From: Chromatocurvus sp964613795
GTDB lineage: Bacteria; Pseudomonadota; Gammaproteobacteria; Pseudomonadales; Halieaceae
Direction: 5' to 3'
Assembly (NCBI GenBank): GCA_964613795.1
Contig: CAZTJR010000011.1
Location: 32,977 to 96,976, forward strand
Length of the DNA: 64,000 bases
Notes under the pieces: generated by a model
The model's input: the letters and a program-made list of their open reading frames with translations, nothing else
What the model was told of the DNA's origin: nothing
Databases searched by the model: none
Shown: one piece after another, positions 7,260 to 14,006 of the stretch
Numbering within the stretch: position 1 is the first letter of the stretch
Layout: each line of letters opens with the position of its first letter
Program-made: the position numbers and the translations under genes

Positions 7260-9518
7260 CGGCTCCAGCGCCTCGCCCTGGGGCAGCACCCGCCCGATGA
7301 TCGCCGCGTGGTCATAGTCCAGCGTCTTCAGCGCCGCCAAGCAGGCCTTAGCATTGGCTGCCGGCACGCTGGCCAGCAACCCGCCGGCGGTCTGGGGGTC
7401 GAACAGCAGCGGGTAACGCGGGTGATCGCTCATGCCTTCCGGGTTGCGCAGTGCTCGCCGCAGGCGCAGGTTCGCCGGCTGCAGTGAACTGAGGATGCCA
7501 CTGGCGATGGTCTCCTCGGCGCCATCGAGCACCGGCAGGGCGGCGAGGTCCAGCTCGGCATCGACCGCCGATGGCCGGGTCATTTCCAGCAGGTGGCCGA
7601 GCAGCCCGAAACCGGTGAGATCGGTGCAGGCGCTGGCGCCGTGCTCCAGCAGGCAGAGTGCACCCAGCCGGTTGGACTGACACATGGAGGTCAGCGCCGC
7701 ATCGATCCAGCGTCCACGGGCCGCCAGTTTTGCATGGGCGGCAAACAGTGTCCCGGTGCCGATTGGCTTGGTCAGCAGCAGCACATCGCCGGCGCGCATG
7801 CCGCCCTTGCGCAGCACCCGACCGCCGTCGACATCCAGCAGCCCGTTCACGGCAAAGCCGAGGGCCAGTTCACGGCCCTCGCCGGTATGGCCACCGACCA
7901 GCGCACAATTGGCCTCGTTCAGGACGGCCACCGCACCGGCCATCATCTGAAACACGGTATCCTCGATCTTGCTCTCCAGGCCAGATGGCACTGTGGCCAC
8001 GGCGGTGGCACTCTGCGCCTCGGCCCCCATGGCGAAGATATCCCCCAGGGCATGGTTGGCCGCGATCTTGCCAAAAACATAGGGGTCGTTGATAACGGCG
8101 CGGAAGAAGTCGATGGTGTGCACCACCGCCTTGCCCGGCGGCACCCGCAACACCGCGGCGTCATCTGGGTCACTCAGTCCAATCACTACATCGTCCCGCT
8201 GCACCGGCTTAAGCTGCTCGAGTGCCCGGGACAGCGCGGACGCGCCGACCTTGGCGCCGCAGCCACCGCAGCGCATGGCGACAGCGGAGATCGCCTGGGC
8301 CGCCTCTTCATTGTCGAGGGCGATGCCGCGACCGGGATCAGCGGTCGTCTCCTCCATCGCCGGCAGCTCGCTGAATCGCTGCATGAAGCGCCGGTCAATC
8401 CAGTCCTTCCAACGCCAGACCCAGTCGCCTTCGATGCCCAAGGCGCCCCGGGAGGCCACCGCATGCCTGTCTCCGGTGCTGATCAGCGCGAGCCAGGTCT
8501 TCTGCGGGCGAAACGGTCGCGGCGCATGCCCCTGCACCGCTCGCCGCAGGTTGCGCGCCAGCGGCGGGCCCTGCCGCACGGCAAACACGCCAGCCTTTTC
8601 CCGGGGGTGATTCACGCTGGTGGCAATGTCGCCGGCGGCGAATACCCGATCGTCCGTGAGTGTCTGCAGCGTGTCGCGTACCAGTATAAATCCGCGCTCA
8701 TCCAGCATCAGGCCCGTCTCGCGCAGCCAGGCGGCGCCGCCGGCCTGGGTGACCCAGACAATCTCGTCGGCATCGAGCCTGTCGCCTGCCGTGGTATGCA
8801 CAACCCCGTTCGCGACCCGGTTGACCGCAGATCTCCGGTGCAGGTGGATGCCCCGGTCTTCAATCTGCCGCTCAAAAGTGCGACGCACGCGGGCGTTGTG
8901 CGTGGGCAGCACATCATCACTCGACGTGAACAGGTGGAATGCCAGCTCATCCGGATCGCGCCCGGCCTCGCGAAGCTCCCGGCGCAGCCGGTACTGCATC
9001 GCCAGGGTCAGCTCGACCCCCCCGGCACCGCCGCCGACCACCGCGACCCGCGTCGGCCCGGGGTGTTCACGAATGCGTGTCAGCAGCGCCAGCCAGCGGT
9101 CGTTGAACTGGTTGATCGGCTTGACCGGCACCGCATTGTCCCTGGCGCCGGGCACCTGGCTGACCTGGGGTGCTGAGCCGATGTTGATCGACAGCTGGTC
9201 GTAGGGCACGGGTGGGCGGCTGCGGCAGAGCACCTGCTGGCCCGCCAGATCGAGCCCCACGGCCTCGTCGCGAAAAAAACGCGCTCCGGCGAATGCCGCC
9301 AGTCTCGCCAGGTCGATGTGCACCTGGTCGTAGTCGTAGTGCCCGGCAATGTAGCCGGGCAGCATGCCGGAGTAGGGCGTGTGTGTATCGCGGCAGATCA
9401 GCGTCAGCCGCACGCCGGGAATGGGCCGCATGCCGAAGCGCCTGAGGACACCAACATGGCTGTGCCCGCCGCCGAGGAGGACGATGTCGCGCAGAACGGG
9501 CTGGTCGGGTTGCTGCAT
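7245..9518 (-). CDS. selD: Fused NADH-dehydrogenase-like flavoprotein / selenide, water dikinase
   Basis: 757 residues from the ATG at 9518, chosen because a GGAA site lies about 8 bases upstream and the FAD-binding motif LLGGGHSH follows directly; the longer frame to 9701 has no support. Residues 1 to about 390 are a pyridine-nucleotide-disulphide oxidoreductase with the second dinucleotide motif VVGGGAGGVE and the flavin motif VFAAGDIA. From about residue 410 comes SelD, which makes selenophosphate from selenide and ATP. Its catalytic loop is MRCGGCGAK with Cys417 and Cys420, so this is the cysteine form, not a selenoprotein. Later motifs DDAAVL, GGHTGEG and LTGFGLLGH are present. Such fusions are known in marine bacteria and cyanobacteria. 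No selA, selB or mnmH is in the window. Confidence 0.9.
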   Translation of the reverse strand: MQQPDQPVLRDIVLLGGGHSHVGVLRRFGMRPIPGVRLTLICRDTHTPYSGMLPGYIAGHYDYDQVHIDLARLAAFAGARFFRDEAVGLDLAGQQVLCRSRPPVPYDQLSINIGSAPQVSQVPGARDNAVPVKPINQFNDRWLALLTRIREHPGPTRVAVVGGGAGGVELTLAMQYRLRRELREAGRDPDELAFHLFTSSDDVLPTHNARVRRTFERQIEDRGIHLHRRSAVNRVANGVVHTTAGDRLDADEIVWVTQAGGAAWLRETGLMLDERGFILVRDTLQTLTDDRVFAAGDIATSVNHPREKAGVFAVRQGPPLARNLRRAVQGHAPRPFRPQKTWLALISTGDRHAVASRGALGIEGDWVWRWKDWIDRRFMQRFSELPAMEETTADPGRGIALDNEEAAQAISAVAMRCGGCGAKVGASALSRALEQLKPVQRDDVVIGLSDPDDAAVLRVPPGKAVVHTIDFFRAVINDPYVFGKIAANHALGDIFAMGAEAQSATAVATVPSGLESKIEDTVFQMMAGAVAVLNEANCALVGGHTGEGRELALGFAVNGLLDVDGGRVLRKGGMRAGDVLLLTKPIGTGTLFAAHAKLAARGRWIDAALTSMCQSNRLGALCLLEHGASACTDLTGFGLLGHLLEMTRPSAVDAELDLAALPVLDGAEETIASGILSSLQPANLRLRRALRNPEGMSDHPRYPLLFDPQTAGGLLASVPAANAKACLAALKTLDYDHAAIIGRVLPQGEALEPIHLV

Positions 9519-9726
9519 GCTGTGTTCCAGTGGCCAGGGCAAGACGTGGCGAGAGGGTGCCATGCTCCTCGATTCAGTGGAAGTCGCGGCGACAACCCGG
9601 GTTGCCATGCGCGGATAGCTGTCACGGTCCGCGAGCTGTCGCGGCTTTCGGGCGTTGCCATGGGGATGGCACAATGGTCCGGCGCCGACGGGCATATACA
9701 ATTCGAGAGACGAGGCGAGGACGGTG

Positions 9727-9960
9727 ATGGCACTGGATTTCCTGCAATGGCCGGCAATGCTGGTGACCGTGGTCGCTGTATGGCTGGTTGGCTACCAGAG
9801 CAGAACGGAGCGCAAGTACGGATTCTGGACCTTTCTGGCCAGTAACGTACTCTGGGTCGCCTGGGGCGTGCCTGCCGGGGCCTGGGCACTGGTCGTTCTG
9901 CAGTTTCTCCTGGCCGCGCTCAACATCCGCGGTATCCTCAAGAATGAGCCCGCCCGCTGA
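9727..9960 (+). CDS. Small integral membrane protein of unknown function
   Basis: 77 residues. The ATG at 9727 is preferred over upstream starts because GAGG lies 6 bases before it and the membrane segment follows. Two or three hydrophobic helices are visible (LQWPAMLVTVVAVWLVGY, FWTFLASNVLWVAWGV, AWALVVLQFLLAALNIRGI) with a charged loop SRTERKYG between the first two. The repeated-helix feel recalls small PnuC- or SWEET-like units, but I cannot assign a family. It is divergent from the selD fusion and ends 9 bp from the stop of the LigD polymerase gene. Confidence 0.65.
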   Translation: MALDFLQWPAMLVTVVAVWLVGYQSRTERKYGFWTFLASNVLWVAWGVPAGAWALVVLQFLLAALNIRGILKNEPAR

Positions 9961-9968
9961 TGGCAGTG

Positions 9969-10871
9969 TCACTGCTGAAGTTTGTCGAGACGCTGTGAAA
10001 GGCTGTCCAGGCTACGCGCCCTCCGACGCATCGACGCCCAGGGGTCATCGCGTCCACTGATTGCCCGGAACAGGTTCTGCGCGTTGTAGCGCCGCGAATC
10101 CAGGTCGGGATCATCCAGCGCGGCGCGCGGTATCGGCGTTGCCACCGGTGCGCCGGGTTTTGCCCGCAGGCTGTAGGGTGCGATAGCCGTCTGGCCGTAG
10201 GCATTGCGCTGCACGTCGAGATAAAGGCGCCCCCCGCGCTTGTTCTTGCGCTGCGCCATCGTGTAGCGGTCGGGATGCCGCTCCAGCAGGAGCCGGGCGC
10301 AGTCGCTGGCGACCTTGCGCACTGCATCGAAAGCGTACTTGCGTTGCAGCGGTATCACCACGTGCAGGCCCCTGGATCCCGTGGTCTTGAGGTAGGCCGG
10401 TATCGACAGTTCGTCGAACAGCTCGAGGCAGTCCCGGGCCGCGGTGCGCACGGGCTCGAAATCATCTCCCGGTGGATCGAGGTCGAAGATCATCTGATCG
10501 GGCGTGTCTGGCCGGTCCAGCCGCGACAGCCAGACGTGATAGCCCAGGCAGGCCTGATTGGCCAGGTACACCAGCGACGCGCTGTTGTTGCACACCGGCA
10601 CGGTCTGGCTGCCGTCACTGGTCTCCACGTCTGCGCGCCGGAACCAGTCTGGGAAATACGCCGGAGCCGACTTCTGGATGAAGCCCTCGCTGTCAATCCC
10701 GTCCGGGTAGCGCTCCATCGTCAGCGGACGCTCGCGCAGTGCCGGCAGGAGGTGCTCTGCCACCTTTTCGTAGTAGTCGATAACATCGCCCTTTGTCAGG
10801 CCGGTATCGGTATAGAACACCTTGTCACGGTGGCTCAGTTCCACGTGGTAGGATCCGAATGTGCGCTGCAT
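9969..10871 (-). CDS. LigD polymerase-domain protein (archaeo-eukaryotic primase family), stand-alone
   Basis: 300 residues matching the POL domain of bacterial NHEJ protein LigD. Visible elements are the early RERPLTMERYPDGI segment, the catalytic metal motif MIFDLDPPGDDF with paired Asp, KTTGSRGLHVVIPL with the conserved His, and RLYLDVQRNAYGQT AIAPYSLRAK near the end. The domain adds NTPs or dNTPs at DNA ends during non-homologous end joining. Here it is a separate gene, 33 bp downstream of the phosphoesterase-domain gene, with no ligase domain and no Ku gene in the window. The partner ligase may be elsewhere, or the pair may serve repair with another ligase. Confidence 0.9.
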   Translation of the reverse strand: MQRTFGSYHVELSHRDKVFYTDTGLTKGDVIDYYEKVAEHLLPALRERPLTMERYPDGIDSEGFIQKSAPAYFPDWFRRADVETSDGSQTVPVCNNSASLVYLANQACLGYHVWLSRLDRPDTPDQMIFDLDPPGDDFEPVRTAARDCLELFDELSIPAYLKTTGSRGLHVVIPLQRKYAFDAVRKVASDCARLLLERHPDRYTMAQRKNKRGGRLYLDVQRNAYGQTAIAPYSLRAKPGAPVATPIPRAALDDPDLDSRRYNAQNLFRAISGRDDPWASMRRRARSLDSLSQRLDKLQQ

Positions 10872-10904
10872 GGTTGTCTGCCTCCCGTGCCGCTGGCGCC
10901 GGAT

Positions 10905-11525
10905 TCAGTTGCCGGAATCCCCGCTGTCGTCATCCGCGGCGATGTCCTTCAGGCTGCGCTCTGTGAGCACGCTGTCCGGCTGGCTGCTAGTTGGCTTGCG
11001 TCGGGCATCGGCATGCTCATCCTTTTGCTTGATCAGCAGCCACTTTTCCTGGCCACTGTCCTGGCTGTCCGTGCGTATCAGGGCCCAGCCGCCCCTGAGT
11101 TTCCTGCCCCATAGCTCAACCTGCAGTTTGCCCGCCTTGAGTGCCCTGCTCGCTGAGACGGGCCTGTCGTCATTATCCCGGGAGCGGTTCTTCCAGGTGC
11201 CCGCGTCCCATACCATGACGGTGCCGCCGCCATACTCCTGCTGTGGTATCACGCCCTCGAAGTCGGCGTAATCCATGGGATGGTCTTCCGTTCTGACCGC
11301 GAGGCGGCGCTCACGCGGGTCCAGCGACGGCCCCTTGGGTACGGCCCAGGACATGAGGGCGCCATCGAGTTCCAGGCGGAAATCGTAATGCAGCTGCGAG
11401 GCAGCGTGTTTCTGAATCACGAAGATGGGCCGGCTGGAAACCTTGCGGCCGCCGCTGCCCGTCGGTTCCGGGGAGCGGCGGAAGTCACGTCGATCGCGAT
11501 AATGCCTGAGTCTGTCCTGGCTCAT
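10905..11525 (-). CDS. LigD 3'-phosphoesterase-domain protein, stand-alone
   Basis: 206 residues from the ATG at 11525; the longer open frame to 11783 overlaps the DksA-like gene and is not supported. The PE-domain hallmarks are in order: FVIQKHAASQLHYDFRLELDG with metal-binding His and Asp, AVPKGPS, HPMDYADFEGVIP, EYGGGTVMVWD, and the C-terminal WALIRT...KWLLIKQKDEHA. The domain trims 3'-phosphate or ribonucleotide ends before joining. The Arg/Lys-rich N-terminus (DRLRHYRDRRDFRRS) is usual for this family. It lies between the DksA-like gene (50 bp upstream) and the POL gene (33 bp downstream), all on the minus strand, a probable operon. Confidence 0.9.
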   Translation of the reverse strand: MSQDRLRHYRDRRDFRRSPEPTGSGGRKVSSRPIFVIQKHAASQLHYDFRLELDGALMSWAVPKGPSLDPRERRLAVRTEDHPMDYADFEGVIPQQEYGGGTVMVWDAGTWKNRSRDNDDRPVSASRALKAGKLQVELWGRKLRGGWALIRTDSQDSGQEKWLLIKQKDEHADARRKPTSSQPDSVLTERSLKDIAADDDSGDSGN

Positions 11526-11574
11526 GCTTGCGGCGCCTGCAGTGACTATCGATTTCGGGTAAACACGATGGCCG

Positions 11575-11973
11575 CTATAGCTGGCGCGCACGATCCGACG
11601 CCATGGCGTGGTTATGTTCCCACATTTCCTTGCATTGAATGCAGCGCTCTGCCCAGGGCACCGCCCGCAGCCGCTCGGGATTGATGTCGACGCCGCAGTC
11701 CACGCACTGACCATACTGGCCCGACGCGATCGCCGCCAGAGCGCGGTCGATGGCGTGCAGCTGTTCCACCCAGCGGCTTGCATTGGCGTGATTGATCCCT
11801 TCGAGCATATCCGCCACAGATTTGTCGCCCGGGTCGTTAACCTCTCCGGCGAGTTCCGAATAGGACGCCTTATCGCTGGCCAAAAGGTCCTCGCGGATCT
11901 CCGCGCAGAGTGTGCTGTAGCGCTGCTTTAGCTGTTGTTCGAAATCCTGTAGCTGCTGCCGGTTCAATGGCAT
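11575..11973 (-). CDS. DksA/TraR-family zinc-finger protein
   Basis: 132 residues from the ATG at 11973, which has AAGGAG 7 bases upstream; the longer frame to 12276 runs into the next gene. An N-terminal coiled-coil region is followed by a C4 zinc finger, Cys90-x2-Cys93 and Cys111-x2-Cys114 (QCVDCG...RCIQC). The family binds the RNA polymerase secondary channel and modulates transcription, often with ppGpp. The coiled-coil tip lacks an obvious DxxDxA motif as in true DksA, so this is probably a paralogue. Its position ahead of the LigD PE and POL genes may link that operon to stress or growth-phase control. Confidence 0.85.
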   Translation of the reverse strand: MPLNRQQLQDFEQQLKQRYSTLCAEIREDLLASDKASYSELAGEVNDPGDKSVADMLEGINHANASRWVEQLHAIDRALAAIASGQYGQCVDCGVDINPERLRAVPWAERCIQCKEMWEHNHAMASDRARQL

Positions 11974-12190
11974 GTCGGCGCTCCTTTTCAACACTGCGTT
12001 AGGAAATACCGTAGTGCACAACGCGCGCCACTGCCAACTTCTGCACCGATCCCAGGCCTGAGACGTCACGCAGTTGCACCACGGGGGGCGTCTTCCCACG
12101 CAGGATAAAAAGGTGGTGTGCCCGTGGGCGCGCGGGCAGAGCCTTGGGGCGCGTTTCTTGTGCAACCGCGGTCCCGCGTGCGGACTGTCG

Positions 12191-13084
12191 TCATCCGCCG
12201 TTCTGCAGCGCCTCGCGTATCCCATGCGGATCGATGTCCAGTGCCGCGAAGCCCGGCAGCGCGGGGTCGGCCACATTGTCCCGAGCCATCAGTTCGACGT
12301 CGCTGGTGTTCAGTGGCCGGCGCGGCAGAATTGTCAGCAGCCCCGCAATCAGTAGCCACAGCGCGAACGGCACTGGCACCAGCATGCGCCGCCGTCCGCT
12401 GTGTCGCAGTTGCTCCGCGACGATATCCCGGTAGCTGAGCAGGTCCGCCCCACCCAGCTCGAAGACACGGCCGGCGGATCCGGGCCGCTGCAGCAATGCG
12501 CCGATCGCCCTGGCCACGTCGTCGGCCAGTGCCGGCTGCAGCTGCGTGTTGCCGCGGCCGAACAGCGGTACCAGCGGCAGTCGGCACAGGGTGCGAAGGC
12601 GCCTGATCATTCCGCCCTCGGCACCGAACAGTACCGATGGGCGGACAATGGTTGCGCGCTCGAACGCGTCGCGCACGCGGGCCTCACCCTCCCCTCTGGA
12701 CCGGATATAGGCTGATGACGACTGCGGGTCCGCGCCGATGCCGGAGACGTGAATCAGCCGGTCCACGCCGGCCTCGCGGGCCAGGCGTGCCACCTGTCCG
12801 GCACCGTCGACATGGATGTCCCGGAAGCGCAGGCCGGGCCGCTCTGCATACAGCGACACCGCATTGACTGCCGCATCAGCACCTTCCAGCGCACTGCGCA
12901 CCGAGCGTTCGTCCCGGACGTCGGTTTTTATCCGCAGGCTCGGCTCTGCGACGGTACCCGGTATCAGCACGTCCGGGTCGCGCGCGGCGATGCGCACCTC
13001 CCAGCCATCGGCCTCCAATTCGCGGGCAACGGCACGGCCCAGAAACCCGGTAGCGCCAAACACGGTAACGACGGGACTGTTCAT
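12191..13084 (-). CDS. NAD(P)-binding NmrA / complex-I NDUFA9-like protein
   Basis: 297 residues from the ATG at 13084 (GAGGAGG 6 bases upstream). Residues 5-13 carry the Rossmann motif VFGATGFLG; the extended-SDR character shows in DVRDERSVRSALEGADAAVNAV and IHVSGIGAD. A hydrophobic stretch near residue 245 (VPFALWLLIAGLLTIL) may anchor it to the membrane, as in NDUFA9-like members linked to quinone or lipid metabolism. Typical active-site YxxxK is replaced by SSSAYIRSRGEGE, common in this atypical group. The function is not determined; redox sensing or a reductase role is possible. It is transcribed towards the DksA-like gene, 217 bp away. Confidence 0.8.
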   Translation of the reverse strand: MNSPVVTVFGATGFLGRAVARELEADGWEVRIAARDPDVLIPGTVAEPSLRIKTDVRDERSVRSALEGADAAVNAVSLYAERPGLRFRDIHVDGAGQVARLAREAGVDRLIHVSGIGADPQSSSAYIRSRGEGEARVRDAFERATIVRPSVLFGAEGGMIRRLRTLCRLPLVPLFGRGNTQLQPALADDVARAIGALLQRPGSAGRVFELGGADLLSYRDIVAEQLRHSGRRRMLVPVPFALWLLIAGLLTILPRRPLNTSDVELMARDNVADPALPGFAALDIDPHGIREALQNGG

Positions 13085-13306
13085 GCCAGGCCTCCTCGAC
13101 AATTTTCGACGGATGTCAGATAACCATAGCAGCTACTCAGCCATGCGCCGACCGTTCATGCCGGGCCGGCGCCGCCCTCTTGCGACGCCCGGATCCGGCG
13201 CTGCGAACGCAAAGATGAGGTGCCGCAGGATGTGGTTGTCGTAAAATGATAGGGGCGGGTCCCCCGTCGAATGTCGGCAGCACATCACACAGGAAGGATT
13301 TCCAGC

Positions 13307-13828
13307 ATGGCCAAGCGCCCCAATCCCCTAGACCGTTTCGCCAGGGACTTAAGGCCCGGCCAACTGCAATGGATCGGCGTGCGGCCCGCGCGTCGTGCTC
13401 CCATGCAGGCACTGCAGCGCGCCCGGGCCGTCAGTGGGCGAGGTCTCGAGGGCGATCATCGGATCGACAAATCGCCGGGGTCGGGGCGGCAGGTGACCCT
13501 GATTTCCCGGGAATTCATCGGGCAGACGGCGCATTTTCTGGGAATCGATGAGATCAGTCCCGACCTGCTGCGGCGCAATCTTGTGGTCTCCGGCATCAAT
13601 CTGCATGCGCTGCGTCACCAGCGCTTCAGGATCGGCGACGTGCTGCTCGAGGCGAGTGCTCTCTGCCATCCCTGTTCGCGAATGCAGGAGGCGCTGGGAG
13701 AGGGCGGTGTCGCCGCGATGCTCGGTCACGGCGGACTGTGCTGTCGGATTCTCGGCGGCGGTGTAATGGTTGTGGGTGACGCGGTGCGGGTTGAAGTGCC
13801 AGGTGAGTCGCTCGACCTGTTCGGGTGA
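13307..13828 (+). CDS. MOSC domain protein
   Basis: 173 residues from the ATG at 13307 (GGAAGGA about 8 bases upstream). The MOSC (molybdenum cofactor sulfurase C-terminal) fold is indicated by the N-terminal LQWIGVRPARRAPM, GLEGDHR, RQVTLISREF, RRNLVVSGINLHAL and the conserved Cys region ALCHPCSRMQEALGEGG. These proteins bind molybdenum-cofactor or N-hydroxylated substrates via the Cys; many have no assigned substrate. It is divergent from the NmrA-like gene and precedes the TonB receptor by 178 bp, a gap that contains the 11-bp repeat array. Confidence 0.88.
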   Translation: MAKRPNPLDRFARDLRPGQLQWIGVRPARRAPMQALQRARAVSGRGLEGDHRIDKSPGSGRQVTLISREFIGQTAHFLGIDEISPDLLRRNLVVSGINLHALRHQRFRIGDVLLEASALCHPCSRMQEALGEGGVAAMLGHGGLCCRILGGGVMVVGDAVRVEVPGESLDLFG

Positions 13829-13865
13829 ACAGACCTAAGCCAGCGAAGTCAGTGCAGAAAAACCG

Positions 13866-13942
13866 CTCTATGACAGCGTGATGAAAGCCCTGTGAATTCT
13901 CCAAGAACTTTGCATGAATTTTCCGTGAAGACTCGGTAAATG
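13866..13942. promoter_or_regulatory. Array of seven 11-bp half-sites, PhoB-like, upstream of TonB receptor
   Basis: A TGA(A/C) core recurs at 13871, 13882, 13893, 13904 (AGAAC), 13915, 13926 and 13937 (TAAAT), always exactly 11 bp apart. Read on the minus strand the two best units are GCTTTCATCAC and GCTGTCATAGA, close to the classic Pho-box half-site CTGTCAT. Eleven-bp direct repeats are the signature of PhoB/OmpR-type regulators. The best-matching orientation points away from the TonB receptor, so direction of activation is uncertain. A possible -10 (TAAATG) lies at 13937-13942. The downstream receptor-phosphatase operon makes phosphate control plausible. Confidence 0.5.
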
Positions 13943-14006
13943 CATTGAGCGGTAGCCGCGACGCACCTAGCCTTCGGCACTTCACCTATCCTAGCCGGAG
14001 ACACCC

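Noticed and set aside
7593..9176. Long plus-strand open frame of 527 codons
   Set aside because: It lies wholly antisense to the NDH-SelD fusion and is an effect of high GC. Similar antisense frames at 15255-16433, 17435-18271, 35140-36411, 37487-38761 and 38937-39953 were dropped for the same reason.
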